A stretch of DNA of 64,000 bases from Halorutilus salinus (GCF_026242195.1 NZ_RKLV01000004.1:1-64000), one strand, 5' to 3'; counted from the first letter of the stretch, positions 25,935 to 35,267 are shown. Made by a program: numbers and translations. Notes: a model not told the origin generated them from the letters alone.

Positions 25935-26894
25935 TCACATATACCCGAGATCGCGGAGACGCTCCATCAGATCCTCCTTGTCCTGCGCTCGTCCCGCACG
26001 CTCGGTCGTTCCTTCGAGATCCTGTAGCCATGCGGGTTCCTGCGCGCTCTTCTCGGTCGAAACCTCGCTACCCAGCGAACGGAACCCCTCGAAGTACTTG
26101 GGCGAGACGGGCACGTCGTCCTGCGTGATACCTACGGGAAGGTCGTCGTAGCCCTGCGGCACGTAGCCCTCGTCGGGGTAGCCTTCGACCGTCTCGGGTA
26201 CGACGTAGTTCCAGAACGCGTCCCAGACCGCCTCCTCGTCGAACTGGAGAATCGGGTGGATACGATCGTGGGGCGGGTAGATGTCGGGGTCGTGGCGCGG
26301 CGAAAAGAAGGTCTCGTCCTCGCGCGCCTCCTGTTCGTCCCACCGGACGCCCGAAATGATGCCGTCGATTCCGTGCTCTTCGATAGCGTTGTTGAGCGGC
26401 ACGGTCTTGAGAAGATGGTTGCCGACGTAAGTGTCGAGGAGGAACGGGAACGTATCGTCCTCGTACTCCAGAATCTCGCGCACGTGGTGCTGGTTCTGTT
26501 CGTTGAGATCCTCGACACGTACCTCGTCGCCGGGTTCGTCGGCGAGTTCGCGCACGTCGTTGTTGCGTGCATAGACGACGTTGATGCCCCACTCGTCCGC
26601 CCATTTCTCGACGAAGCCTATGATGTCGTCGAAGTGCTGGAAATGGTCGATAAAGACCGCCGTCGGCGTGTCGAATCCGTACTCGTCGGCGACCTCCTTT
26701 ATGAAGTAGAGTGTGAGCGTTGAGTCCTTTCCCCCCGTCCACATAACGGCGGGGTTGTCGTACTCCTCCAGACCCTTCGTCGTCACCTCTATCGCCTTCT
26801 GCATCTTACGGTCGAGCGTCGTGTAGTCGCTCGGCGACTCACCTTCTCCGTCGGTGTACTCCACGTCGACGTACTCCGGGAAGCCTTCTGACAT
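25935..26894 (-). CDS. PAPS reductase-like / ATP-pyrophosphatase-family protein
   Basis: Member of the phosphoadenosine phosphosulfate reductase family (adenine nucleotide alpha hydrolase fold), 319 residues. The PP-loop is WTGGKDSTLTL (near residue 56). The conserved second part reads GIDGIISGVRWDEQEARE, followed by FFSPRHD and RIHPILQF. The redox cysteine motif of true PAPS reductases is not seen, so the reaction may differ, for example thiolation or sulfur transfer. I chose the ATG at 26894 (MSEGFPEYV), which begins the family region; a longer frame runs into the divergent PAP2 gene's upstream region. Haloarchaeal homologues have this length. Confidence 0.75.
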   Translation of the reverse strand: MSEGFPEYVDVEYTDGEGESPSDYTTLDRKMQKAIEVTTKGLEEYDNPAVMWTGGKDSTLTLYFIKEVADEYGFDTPTAVFIDHFQHFDDIIGFVEKWADEWGINVVYARNNDVRELADEPGDEVRVEDLNEQNQHHVREILEYEDDTFPFLLDTYVGNHLLKTVPLNNAIEEHGIDGIISGVRWDEQEAREDETFFSPRHDPDIYPPHDRIHPILQFDEEAVWDAFWNYVVPETVEGYPDEGYVPQGYDDLPVGITQDDVPVSPKYFEGFRSLGSEVSTEKSAQEPAWLQDLEGTTERAGRAQDKEDLMERLRDLGYM

Positions 26895-26979
26895 GCGGCT
26901 ACGTACCTCGTGGTTCGACAAGAATCTGGCGTCTTGGACTACCGACAGATTCACGTTCGACAAGACGGTGGTCAGGTAC

Positions 26980-27795
26980 ATGACGGATGTCGGAGGGGTC
27001 GACGCTGTCAGGGCGGTTCAGGATATCCTCCCACCCGCGGTGCGTGACGTCTTTGTTGTCGTCACCCATCTCGGAGACCCCGTCTTACTCGGTCTCCTTG
27101 TCGTCGGCTTCTACTACACGCGGCGTGACGAAACGGGGGGCTTCGTCTTCGGTCTCGCCACCGGGGCGGTCGGTCTCACCGCGGGACTCAAGGGTGCCAT
27201 AGCGCGCCCCCGACCGCCGACAGGGTTACACGCCGTTGCGGAGTCGGGGTACGCGTTACCGAGCGGTCACGCTCTTGGCTCCACCGTCGTACTGTTCGCG
27301 CTCGCGGAGACGGTCGATGTCGCAAGCCGTCGCGCCCGTTACGCAGTCGCGGCGGTCACCGTCGGTCTCGTCGCACTGTCGCGCGTCGCTATCGGCGTAC
27401 ATTTCCCCGTCGATGTCGTCGCGGGCGTCGCCGTCGGGGGTGTCTACCTCGCCGTCGTCAGCTACGACGGCTACGACGCCGAGATCGCCTTCTCCGCCGC
27501 GGTTACTGTCGCCACCATCGGCGTCGCACTCGGCTCCGAATACCGTCTCGCAGAAGCCGTCGGTATACCCCTCGGCGGCTACGTCGCCTACCACGCCGTC
27601 GCCGACAGGTACGACTTCGCCGACCTACTGACCGACGGAGACGCCGTCCTCGTCGCACTACTCCCCGCCGTTGCTCTGGGTATGGTACTCCCGGCTGGGA
27701 CGGCGACACTCGCCGAGACGGGCGTGTACGCTACCGCGACCGCCGGCGTCTTCCTCGCGCCTCATGCCATGGAGAGGGTGCGCCAGTGGTTGTAG
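26980..27795 (+). CDS. PAP2-superfamily membrane phosphatase
   Basis: Membrane phosphatase of the PAP2/undecaprenyl-pyrophosphatase-like superfamily, 271 residues with about eight hydrophobic helices. The three catalytic motifs are present in order: KGAIARPRPP, PSGHALGST and SRVAIGVHFPVDV. It may dephosphorylate polyprenyl or phosphatidyl phosphates at the membrane surface, and could recycle the lipid carrier used in glycosylation (inference). The ATG at 26980 was chosen over an upstream GTG that would overlap the divergent PAPS-reductase-like gene. Next gene follows 69 bases downstream. Confidence 0.8.
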   Translation: MTDVGGVDAVRAVQDILPPAVRDVFVVVTHLGDPVLLGLLVVGFYYTRRDETGGFVFGLATGAVGLTAGLKGAIARPRPPTGLHAVAESGYALPSGHALGSTVVLFALAETVDVASRRARYAVAAVTVGLVALSRVAIGVHFPVDVVAGVAVGGVYLAVVSYDGYDAEIAFSAAVTVATIGVALGSEYRLAEAVGIPLGGYVAYHAVADRYDFADLLTDGDAVLVALLPAVALGMVLPAGTATLAETGVYATATAGVFLAPHAMERVRQWL

Positions 27796-27864
27796 GTACG
27801 CGCCGACGCTGTGGAGAAACGTAGTTGCGCCCATCTTTATGTCTCACGCGTACGACGAAACCTT

Positions 27865-28860
27865 ATGAACCAGCGCCGCGGTTTCCTGCTCCTCATCATA
27901 ACCGTTTCGTCGTTGCTCGCGCTTCTCGTACTCCTACCGTTCGTCGAGTACATAATCGCGTCCGTTCTCCTCGGATACGTGCTCTACCCGATGAAGGAGA
28001 GGCTCAGACCGTACCTCGGCGAAAGCGTCTCGTCGTTCCTACCTATCGTACTCGCCCTCTTCCTTCTCGTCGTACCTCTGACGGTTGCGAGCGTCGTGGT
28101 CGTACAGGACGCCGTGGAGCTTTCGCGTAATATCGACGCCACCTTCGATGTCACCGCCGTCGAAGACGTTGTATACGAGTACACGGGTGACAGGGTCGAT
28201 ATCTCCGAGACGCTCGGCTCCGCGGTGGAACGTATAGGACGTGCACTCGTCGGCAGTCTATCACAGGTCTTCGGTCTCGTCTCACGCGTCCTTCTCGGCA
28301 CCACGTTGTTCATCTTCCTACTCTACTACGTCCTCAAGGACGGCGAGGAGTTCGTCGTATGGTCGAAGGATGTCTTCCCCCTACCGCCCGAAATCGCCGA
28401 CCGTCTCTACGACCGTCTCGGCGAGATGACGGCGGCGGTCGTCTACGGTCATCTGCTCGTCGCCGTCGTTCAGTCGGTGCTCACGGGCGTGGGTCTCGTA
28501 GCCGTCGGCGTCCCCAACGCCCTCTTCTGGACGTTCATGATGGTGTTCCTCGCCATACTACCTATCGTCGGCGTCTTCTTCGTCTGGGGTCCTGCGTCCG
28601 TCTACCTCGCACTCACGGGAGAGGTCGGCGCGGGCGTGGCGCTCGCCGTCTACGGTGTCACTCTCGTCAGCCTTTCGGACAACTACCTCCGATCGTACCT
28701 CGTCGACCGTGACATGGGTCTCAACCCCGGCGTCGTCCTTGTCGGCGTTCTCGGCGGCATCTACGCCATGGGGGTGATCGGTCTCTTCATAGGACCCGTG
28801 ATACTCGGCGCTTTCAAAGCCACCCTCGCAGTCTACAAGAACAACTACGAGTCGCTCTGA
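27865..28860 (+). CDS. AI-2E family (PerM-like) membrane transporter
   Basis: Membrane protein of the AI-2E transporter/PerM family, 331 residues with about eight helices: two near the N terminus (LLIITVSSLLALLVLLP), a soluble segment around 80-130, then a helical block to the end. The conserved C-terminal half includes GVPNALFWTFMMVFLAILP and NPGVVLVGVLGGIYAMG, typical for the family. Family members export small molecules or ions; the substrate is unknown here. I chose the ATG at 27865. The 3' end overlaps the convergent SLOG-family gene by 16 bases. Confidence 0.8.
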   Translation: MNQRRGFLLLIITVSSLLALLVLLPFVEYIIASVLLGYVLYPMKERLRPYLGESVSSFLPIVLALFLLVVPLTVASVVVVQDAVELSRNIDATFDVTAVEDVVYEYTGDRVDISETLGSAVERIGRALVGSLSQVFGLVSRVLLGTTLFIFLLYYVLKDGEEFVVWSKDVFPLPPEIADRLYDRLGEMTAAVVYGHLLVAVVQSVLTGVGLVAVGVPNALFWTFMMVFLAILPIVGVFFVWGPASVYLALTGEVGAGVALAVYGVTLVSLSDNYLRSYLVDRDMGLNPGVVLVGVLGGIYAMGVIGLFIGPVILGAFKATLAVYKNNYESL

Positions 28861-29291
28861 GCCTCGACGCGTTCGACCGCCTCGTGCGGTGTCCGTACCT
28901 CCTCGACACCTTCTACGTCGTGCGTACACAGACCGACGACGTTCCTTCCGAGTACGAGCGCGTGGGCTATCTCCGAAAGTGTTCCGTACGCTCCGTCGAC
29001 TGCGACGACCGCCTCGCCGTTTAGGACGACGAGCGCGTTACGCGCGTGCCCCATGTTGGTCGCCACGGGTACGTCGATGTAGTCGTTCGCCTCGTCAGTG
29101 TCGTCCCCGGAGAGAACGCCGACGGTACGTCCGTTCTCCTCCTTTGCGCCGCGACATACCGCCTCCATGACGCCGCCGTATCCGCCGCAGACGACCGTGT
29201 GTCCGCGCGAGGCGAGGAGGCGTCCGAGTTCGCGCGCCTCGTCGTACGTCTCGTCGTCGACGGTCGAACCGCCTATGACGCTCACGCGCAT
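28845..29291 (-). CDS. TIGR00725/LOG-like nucleotide-binding protein (SLOG fold)
   Basis: 148-residue Rossmann-like protein of the LOG/TIGR00725 group. It shows VIGGST near the N terminus, the HTVVCGGYGGVMEAVCRGA block (GGYGGVM is the PGGxGTxxE-related phosphate site), and AVDGAYGTLSEIAHAL. LOG proteins cleave nucleotide 5'-monophosphates to free bases; the shorter TIGR00725 subgroup is not characterised well. ATG start. It lies just 3 bases from the methyltransferase gene upstream, so the two form an operon. Confidence 0.75.
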   Translation of the reverse strand: MRVSVIGGSTVDDETYDEARELGRLLASRGHTVVCGGYGGVMEAVCRGAKEENGRTVGVLSGDDTDEANDYIDVPVATNMGHARNALVVLNGEAVVAVDGAYGTLSEIAHALVLGRNVVGLCTHDVEGVEEVRTPHEAVERVEAQSDS

Positions 29292-29294
29292 ACG

Positions 29295-29834
29295 TCAGTT
29301 CTGCGCGAGGGCGAAAGACCAGTCGTCGAAGGTTAGAACGTCCATACCGTCGTCGCGTGCCTTCTCGACCGCTGGCGAACCGTCGGCGTTGTCGATACCG
29401 AGGTAGGCGTCGTCGGAGAGAAGCGGACGGACGTTCTCGTACTCCTCGGCGTGCTGTTTGGTCGGTGTCGATACGAAGATAAGGTCGAATCCGCCTTCGA
29501 GCGTCGGTACGTACTCAAGAGAGTCGTCGGTGACAACCTCGACACGGTCACCGACGCCCGCCCCCTCGACGTGTTTACGCGCGCCGCGTGCGCTCGACTC
29601 TTCGACCTCTACGGCGACGAGTTCTCCGTTCGCCTCGTCGGCGAGACCCTGCGCTATATAGAGCGACGTTGTCCCCTCGTACGCACCGATTTCGAGACAA
29701 CGGTCGGGTGATGTGGCGCGCACGACGCTGTAGACGAGGGCGTCGACGGGTCGGGGTGTTACACTGCCGGGGCTACGTTCGGCGATACGCCGTACTATCT
29801 CCTTCAGACGGTCGTTCTCCTCCGCGAAGTACAT
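29295..29834 (-). CDS. SAM-dependent O-methyltransferase
   Basis: Class I methyltransferase of the COMT-like O-methyltransferase family 3, 179 residues. The SAM-binding motif I is CLEIGAYEGTTSLY (near residue 46), motif post-I is LVAVEVEE and the metal/active-site region is DLIFVSTPTKQHAEEY. Usual members have about 220 residues, so this is a compact form. Substrate unknown. It is upstream in an operon with the LOG-like gene. The ATG at 29834 is the only good start. Confidence 0.7.
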   Translation of the reverse strand: MYFAEENDRLKEIVRRIAERSPGSVTPRPVDALVYSVVRATSPDRCLEIGAYEGTTSLYIAQGLADEANGELVAVEVEESSARGARKHVEGAGVGDRVEVVTDDSLEYVPTLEGGFDLIFVSTPTKQHAEEYENVRPLLSDDAYLGIDNADGSPAVEKARDDGMDVLTFDDWSFALAQN

Positions 29835-29888
29835 GTTCGAAGGTAGCGCCGTCGGTATAAGGAACTGACGAAGGCGGTGTTTGTTGCT

Positions 29889-30680
29889 TCATCCCGTGTC
29901 GACGCGTTCGAAGATCAACGACGCCGCCCAGACGAAGATAACCGTAGCCACGACAAGGACGACCGTTTCGCCCCCGTCAACCTCGCCCTCTATGAGAATC
30001 GAGTTAGGGTCGAAGTACCGCGGGAGAGTAAAAAGACCTACAGCGTCGCTGTCGGTGTCGCGTGTCACGGCTTCGACGATGTACATGCCTGCGATACCCC
30101 CGAAGCCGAGAACCTGTGCGCGCTGTTCACCGTCGACGACACACGAGACGAGGACACCGAACGAGGCGCATCCCATGAGGTAGACGGCACCGACCGAATG
30201 GAGAAGAACGAGGTTCGTTAGCTCCACCGACTCGCCTATGGCTTCGACGGAGACGACGACTGTAACGAGCGTCAGAAGGGAGACGACGACGGCGTCGGGG
30301 ACGGTCGAAAGAAACTTCTCGAAGACTATACGTCTTCTCCGTACCGGGTTCATCAGCGTGAGTTCGATACTCCCGTTCTCCACCTCGCCCGCGATAAGCG
30401 AAGCCGACGAGTACGCGAAGTACGCGCCGAGTATAAGCATCCACGTCATACGGTATACCTCTATGATGAGGAAGCCCTCCACGGTGGCGATGGAGACGTC
30501 GCCGCCTACAGCCGCCGACACAGCGTCGGGTAGCTCCTGTACGTAGCTCTCTAACCCCTCCGTCTCCTGTACGGAAGGGAAGATACCTACGACCAACCCG
30601 ACCATGCCTGACATGGCGACGCCGACAGCGATCGCCCGGCGTGCGTGTCTCCGCGCCTCGAAACGCGCCGTCTCAAGCAT
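29889..30680 (-). CDS. ABC-2 type exporter permease
   Basis: Integral membrane permease of an ABC-2 exporter, 263 residues with about six helices (for example AIAVGVAMSGMVGLVVGIFP near the N terminus and ETVVLVVATVIFVWAASLIF at the end). Between them lie a large extracellular loop and the coupling-type segment NGSIELTLMNPVRRRRIVFEK. It pairs with the ATPase gene just upstream, whose last 8 bases overlap its start, so both are translated together. The cargo is unknown; see the surface protein at 31572. Confidence 0.8.
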   Translation of the reverse strand: MLETARFEARRHARRAIAVGVAMSGMVGLVVGIFPSVQETEGLESYVQELPDAVSAAVGGDVSIATVEGFLIIEVYRMTWMLILGAYFAYSSASLIAGEVENGSIELTLMNPVRRRRIVFEKFLSTVPDAVVVSLLTLVTVVVSVEAIGESVELTNLVLLHSVGAVYLMGCASFGVLVSCVVDGEQRAQVLGFGGIAGMYIVEAVTRDTDSDAVGLFTLPRYFDPNSILIEGEVDGGETVVLVVATVIFVWAASLIFERVDTG

Positions 30681-31569
30681 AGTAATGCATAAACAGGTCT
30701 TCGAGTGTCGTCTCGCGCACCGAAAGGTCGACGACCGTCTGTTCGGCTATACGTTTCATCACCGCGTCGTAGTTCCCCGTCGCAACCATGCTTAGACGCG
30801 TCTCGCCGCCTTCGGTAGGCTCCTCTAACTCGACCTTCTCTACACCCTCTATCTCGAACGCCGAGGTATCGACACGTCCCGCGGTCTCTATCTCCAGAAC
30901 CTTACCGCTCATCGAGACCACCTCGTCGATATCCTCGATACCCACCATCTCGCCGTCACGTATTACGCCTACGCGGTCGGCTATCTTCTCGACCTCGCTA
31001 AGTATATGTGATGAGAAGAAGACGGTCGTTCCGGCGTCGGTCTCGTCGAGAAGGAATTCGTAGACACGTCTCTGCACCAACGGGTCGAGACCGCTCGTTG
31101 GCTCGTCCATTACGACGAGGTCGGGGTCGTGCATAAAAGCCTGTACGAGAGCGAGCTTCTGCTTGTTACCCGTCGAGTACTCGCCCACCTTCCGTCCGAG
31201 AGGCGGCGTAAACGTATCGGCGAGTTCGTCGCGTCTCTCGCCGCCCCGCATCGACTCGAAGTAGTCGAGTATGGCGTCGCCCGTCATCTTCTCGTGGAAG
31301 CTCGAACCGCTCGGCACGTAGCCGACTTTGCGTTTCGCCTCGACAAGCGCGTCGCCGTCGGTAACGTCGTAGCCGAGTATACGCGCGTCGCCTTTGTCAG
31401 GCTTGAGGAAGCCGAGAAGGAGACGTATCGTCGTACTCTTTCCCGCACCGTTGGGACCGAGGAAGCCGAATATCTCGCCCGTTTCGACCTCAAAGCTCAC
31501 CTCCTCGTTCGCCTTAACATCGCCGTAGTACTTGCTCAGACCGTCTACATGGATCGCTTTCGCCGTCAT
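30673..31569 (-). CDS. ABC-2 exporter ATPase subunit
   Basis: ATP-binding subunit, 298 residues. Walker A is GPNGAGKSTTIR (near residue 39), the signature region is EYSTGNKQKLAL, Walker B LVVMDEPTSGLDP (near 155) and the switch histidine sits in FFSSHIL. The last ~80 residues form the extra C-terminal domain typical of CcmA/NatA-like exporter ATPases (LEIETAGRVD and following). I chose the ATG at 31569, two bases after the stop of the surface-protein gene, which fits the operon. The signature motif STGNKQKL departs from LSGGQ, as in several haloarchaeal ABC-2 ATPases. Confidence 0.85.
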   Translation of the reverse strand: MTAKAIHVDGLSKYYGDVKANEEVSFEVETGEIFGFLGPNGAGKSTTIRLLLGFLKPDKGDARILGYDVTDGDALVEAKRKVGYVPSGSSFHEKMTGDAILDYFESMRGGERRDELADTFTPPLGRKVGEYSTGNKQKLALVQAFMHDPDLVVMDEPTSGLDPLVQRRVYEFLLDETDAGTTVFFSSHILSEVEKIADRVGVIRDGEMVGIEDIDEVVSMSGKVLEIETAGRVDTSAFEIEGVEKVELEEPTEGGETRLSMVATGNYDAVMKRIAEQTVVDLSVRETTLEDLFMHYYA

Positions 31570-31571
31570 AC

Positions 31572-33194
31572 TCACCCACCTATCATATCCCTGCCGTAGA
31601 CCCACCACCCCAGACCGATGAGGAGCGCGGCTACGACGCCGAGGAGTATCAGGTTCTCGTAACGAGCCGAACCCTCGCCTTCAGCTACTTCGAGACGCGC
31701 CACCGAGTTCGTCGTCAACGTCTCACCCGTCGAGTCGGTGTACCTGACCGTGAACGAAGCCGGGTAGGGACGCGTCGTCGCATCGCTCTCTGCGTCGACG
31801 ACGAAGACGACCTCAGCCGAACCGTTCGGCTCCACGTCGCCGACGAACGCCTCCGTGTACTCTATCTCGACGGGTTCGCCCGACTCAGCACCGACCGACA
31901 CGTTGCTAACGGGGTCGTCGAGACGGCTGGTTAGCTCGAAGACGACGTCCGTCTCGGCTCCGGGTCCGACCACCGCCTCACCCTCGACGGCGGTAACGCC
32001 GAACGCGTCGCGCGTCTCGTCCACTCTGGCGTCGAAACGTAGCTCGTCGGCGACGTACCTGTCCCCGTCGCGCGTGTACGCCGGCTCTACGACGAACGGT
32101 ACCTCCGAGACTACACCCACGGGCGAGGAGATGCGGAACGAGAACCGGCGTGTCCCGTTCCCCGACATGTCACCGAGGGCTACGCCGTCGCCACGTATCT
32201 CGAACCTGTCACCGACGCCTTTCAGGACGACGTCCTCAACATCCCCTCCGAGGCTGACGACCTCGCCCGAAACACGTCCAACGCCACCTGCGCGCAGACG
32301 CGCTTCGACGTTACGGAGAGAGAAACGTTGCTCCTGCTCAGGCGATACGGATGCGGTCGTCCGCGCGACACGGTCGACGCCGCGCCGATCCTCGTACATA
32401 ACGCGGAGGTCGATGGGGCGCGGACGGAGGTTCGTGTCACGGCTGAAAGACACGGGTAGCTCGGTACCGACGGCTTCTCCGGATGGCACGTCGCCCGCGT
32501 CGACGGAGGCGTTCGTCGCGCCGTCGAACCTCATGGAGCCGTCGGGTGAAACAGCCCTGACCGTCGCGTCGCGTGCCGTCCCCTCGCCCGTGTTGTGTAA
32601 GGCCACTGTTACGTCGCCCGATTCGCCTATACGCGTCCCTGTTCTCGCCGAGGCGTCGAAACGCGCGTCGTTTCTTACACGTAGCTCCACCCTCTGGCGC
32701 TCGTCCTCCCGTATATCGCTCATACTGCTCGTGTCGCCGTACTCGACGATCCGCGTGTAGTCGTACTCGACACGCGCCGAAAGACCGTACGTACCCGCGT
32801 CTATACCCTCGTCAACGTCGAGACGTACCTCGAAAGGACCCGTCGCGCCCGGCGGAACGTCACCGACGGGCTTCTTCGCCGTAACCACCTCGATACCGTC
32901 GTTACGGCTCGTGAACTCAACCGTCGTCGCACGCGCTGTCGTCACCCTGTCGACGTACTCGGGCGGACCCGACCGGCGTATGCTTCCTTCGTTGAGTATA
33001 TGAAACTCGACGACGTTCTCCTCGCCCGGTGTGAGCACGCCCTCGGACACGACAACCTCCAGATCCGGGTTTCCGACAACCTCGCCTGAACCGGAGCCGC
33101 GTACGTACACGTCTTCCTGTGCGGCACCGACGCCCGTGAAGACCGCGAAGACGGCGACTGTGACGAAAGCAAACAGTACTGTAGAAGAGCGCAT
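31572..33194 (-). CDS. COG1361-type (CARDB/NEW3-like) surface protein with C-terminal membrane anchor
   Basis: Secreted or surface-anchored protein of 540 residues. A Sec-type signal peptide (residues 1-25, hydrophobic core FAFVTVAVFAVFTGV, cleavage near GAAQ) is followed by several beta-sandwich repeats of the CARDB/NEW3 type, seen as repeated phrases such as VALHNTGEGTARD, PVSFSRDTNL and FELTSRLDDPVSNVS. A single helix, LLGVVAALLIGLGWWVYG, ends the protein with a short positive tail. It heads the operon with the ABC-2 ATPase and permease, an arrangement common in haloarchaea; it may work as the extracellular part of that exporter (inference). Confidence 0.75.
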   Translation of the reverse strand: MRSSTVLFAFVTVAVFAVFTGVGAAQEDVYVRGSGSGEVVGNPDLEVVVSEGVLTPGEENVVEFHILNEGSIRRSGPPEYVDRVTTARATTVEFTSRNDGIEVVTAKKPVGDVPPGATGPFEVRLDVDEGIDAGTYGLSARVEYDYTRIVEYGDTSSMSDIREDERQRVELRVRNDARFDASARTGTRIGESGDVTVALHNTGEGTARDATVRAVSPDGSMRFDGATNASVDAGDVPSGEAVGTELPVSFSRDTNLRPRPIDLRVMYEDRRGVDRVARTTASVSPEQEQRFSLRNVEARLRAGGVGRVSGEVVSLGGDVEDVVLKGVGDRFEIRGDGVALGDMSGNGTRRFSFRISSPVGVVSEVPFVVEPAYTRDGDRYVADELRFDARVDETRDAFGVTAVEGEAVVGPGAETDVVFELTSRLDDPVSNVSVGAESGEPVEIEYTEAFVGDVEPNGSAEVVFVVDAESDATTRPYPASFTVRYTDSTGETLTTNSVARLEVAEGEGSARYENLILLGVVAALLIGLGWWVYGRDMIGG

Positions 33195-33234
33195 CGCCTA
33201 CAGTTAACGCCGGCGGTGTATCAGTCTTACCCCG

Positions 33235-33888
33235 TCAGAGTGACAGGTATATCTGGAGCACGCCCGCGGCGACGATGACGACACCCGCCGCCTTCTCCAC
33301 CTTTCGGGCGTAACCGCCGACCTTTTCGACACCGAACCCGTGCCCCACCGCAGTCGCCACCGTGACGCCGACCATGAGAACACCGAAGCTCGCGGCGTAC
33401 GTTCCGAGCACTGCGACGGTTCCGACGGGTGAGTACGTCACCGACTGAAGAACGACGGAGATAAAGACGGGCGCGACACATCCCGCCGCCGCGACGGCGT
33501 ACAGGGCGCCGAAACCGACGAACCCCGCGACCGTCGCACGTCTCCGGGGTAGTTCGACATGCCATCCGAATCCGCGTCCTGAGACGACGGCAACTCCGAA
33601 GACGACGAGTACGACGCCGACGCCGGCTTCGAGATAGACGAGATAGGGTTCGAGTGCGTTCCCTACACCGACTGCGACGACAGCGAGGACGGCGAAGACG
33701 ACGAGAACACCGAGGCTCGCGGCGAGACCACGTAGAAGAGCGCCACCGAGCGGCGTTTCGTCACCCTCCTGAGTCGCGGCGTAGTAGCCGACGTATCCGG
33801 GGAGGAGTGCGTACGCGCACGGCGAGAAGAAGGTGAGTATACCCGCGCCGAGTGCGACGCTCATACCTCCGGCGAACTCAGCCGTCAT
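33235..33888 (-). CDS. ccdA: CcdA-like cytochrome c biogenesis / thiol-disulfide membrane protein
   Basis: Membrane protein of the CcdA/DsbD-beta family, 217 residues and six helices. It carries reducing power from cytoplasmic thioredoxin across the membrane to an external thioredoxin-like partner. The conserved cysteines are in FFSPCAYALLPGYVGYY (near residue 23) and AAAGCVAPVFISVVLQS (near 136). The start overlaps the stop of the TlpA-like gene by 4 bases (33885-33888), so the partner is clear. Together they likely reduce apocytochrome, copper-protein or other exported cysteines. Confidence 0.85.
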   Translation of the reverse strand: MTAEFAGGMSVALGAGILTFFSPCAYALLPGYVGYYAATQEGDETPLGGALLRGLAASLGVLVVFAVLAVVAVGVGNALEPYLVYLEAGVGVVLVVFGVAVVSGRGFGWHVELPRRRATVAGFVGFGALYAVAAAGCVAPVFISVVLQSVTYSPVGTVAVLGTYAASFGVLMVGVTVATAVGHGFGVEKVGGYARKVEKAAGVVIVAAGVLQIYLSL

Positions 33889-34397
33889 AGAGCCGACTCG
33901 ATAGACCCGACTATCTCGTCCGCCGTCTTACGTCCCGTCCCGGACGAGACGACACGGTTCCGGGCGTCGACCACGACTGTCGTCGGTACACCCGCGGCGT
34001 CGAGCGTCTCGGTGAGACGCAGGTCGCCGTCGACGCCCACCGTCCACGAACCCCCGTTTTCGCGCCACCAGTCGGCGACCTCGTCGCGCGTGACCGTATG
34101 ACCGACAGGTTCGTTAGAGACAGAAAGGAACTGTACACCGTCGCCGACCTCACCGTGCGCCTTAGCGACCTCGTCCATCATACCTTCGCAGACGGTGCAC
34201 CATGTTGCGAAGAACTCGACGAACGTGACCTCGCCGCGTCGTGGTACCTGCGCAACGCCCTCTTCGCTACCCGGCGCGTCGAGCGTCTCGACCTCTACGG
34301 GCTTCACGGATTCGTCACCCTGCATACGGCTGTACGCCGCGCCCGCACCGAGGGCTGTAACGCCGAGCGCGCCCGCGACGAAGTCACGTCTACGCAC
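33885..34397 (-). CDS. TlpA/ResA-like thioredoxin-fold protein, exported
   Basis: Exported thiol-disulfide oxidoreductase, 170 residues. The N terminus has a twin-arginine-type signal: RRRDFVAGALGVTALGAGAA. The thioredoxin fold carries the active site in FFATWCTVCEGMM (CxxC near residues 67-70) and the cis-proline region in AAGVPTTVVVDAR. The start is GTG, since the only nearby ATG (34401) runs into a stop. It is first in the operon with ccdA, which would keep it reduced. Its targets are unknown. Confidence 0.8.
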   Translation of the reverse strand: MRRRDFVAGALGVTALGAGAAYSRMQGDESVKPVEVETLDAPGSEEGVAQVPRRGEVTFVEFFATWCTVCEGMMDEVAKAHGEVGDGVQFLSVSNEPVGHTVTRDEVADWWRENGGSWTVGVDGDLRLTETLDAAGVPTTVVVDARNRVVSSGTGRKTADEIVGSIESAL

Positions 34398-34528
34398 GCA
34401 TACCGCCCCGTGACCTGCGTGAGGTTTCCATCACTCAACATACGACCCCCAAACCTAAAAGCTCAGAGGTACGTCTCTCTAACTTTCCTCCGCAAACCAT
34501 ATTCGGGACGCGGACGTAGCACGGATGG

Positions 34529-35158
34529 ATGACGTACGTCGGAAGCAAGATAAACGTGCTTATGCTCCTCGTCGTCGTGGTTTCGGTCGCCGCCGTCGCG
34601 GGCGCGACCGTCTACTATCAGGAGCAACTCGAATCGATGGATCAGAACGTCGACCAGCGACAGGAGAGGGTTGAGGAGCTAAAGGCGGAGCTGAGCGACG
34701 CGCGGAGCGAACTCGACTCGACGGAGCAGGAGCTACAGCAGGCGCGTACCGACATAGAGGATCTGACAGGCGTCGAACAGGAGATACGCGACGTCGAGCA
34801 ACGTAACACACAGCTCCAGCGCGAGATACAGCAGACGGAGAGCCGTCTTCAGTCGGCGCGTTCCGACCTACAGGAGACACGTGGAGAGCTTCAGGATCTG
34901 AGAAACGGTGTACGGAACCTCGCGAACGAAATCGGGTACGGCGGAGACTCGCTTTCGGAGATACGGAGGGGCGTCGAGAACCTGCGCGACGAGCGCGACC
35001 GTCTGGAGGGCGACGTGCAGAGCCTCCGGAGCGAGGTCGATACGCTCGATAACCAGGTCAGCCGTCTCCAGAGCGACTTCGATGCCGTACAGAACAGGTG
35101 TCTCGAAGCCGCACAGGAGGCGGGCGAAGCCTACTCGCAGGACGACTGCTTTATATAA
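34529..35158 (+). CDS. membrane-anchored coiled-coil protein
   Basis: 209-residue protein with one N-terminal helix (VLMLLVVVVSVAAVAGATVYY, residues about 10-30) followed by a long coiled coil to about residue 195. The heptads are rich in Glu, Gln and Arg (for example QERVEELKAELSDARSELD). It ends with two cysteines, CLEAAQE and DDCFI. The topology is probably N-in with the coil outside, since few positive residues follow the helix (inference). No family name; such proteins may have scaffold or cell-shape roles. It is divergent from the TlpA/CcdA operon. Confidence 0.6.
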   Translation: MTYVGSKINVLMLLVVVVSVAAVAGATVYYQEQLESMDQNVDQRQERVEELKAELSDARSELDSTEQELQQARTDIEDLTGVEQEIRDVEQRNTQLQREIQQTESRLQSARSDLQETRGELQDLRNGVRNLANEIGYGGDSLSEIRRGVENLRDERDRLEGDVQSLRSEVDTLDNQVSRLQSDFDAVQNRCLEAAQEAGEAYSQDDCFI

Positions 35159-35267
35159 CGGTGAGGTGTTCTACCCCCTGCGTGTCACGCTACCGGGTCG
35201 GTGGGGCTGAACAACCGGTGTTCAGACAAGCGGGAGTATACCACAGTTCGCGTACCGAGGAAGCTTC

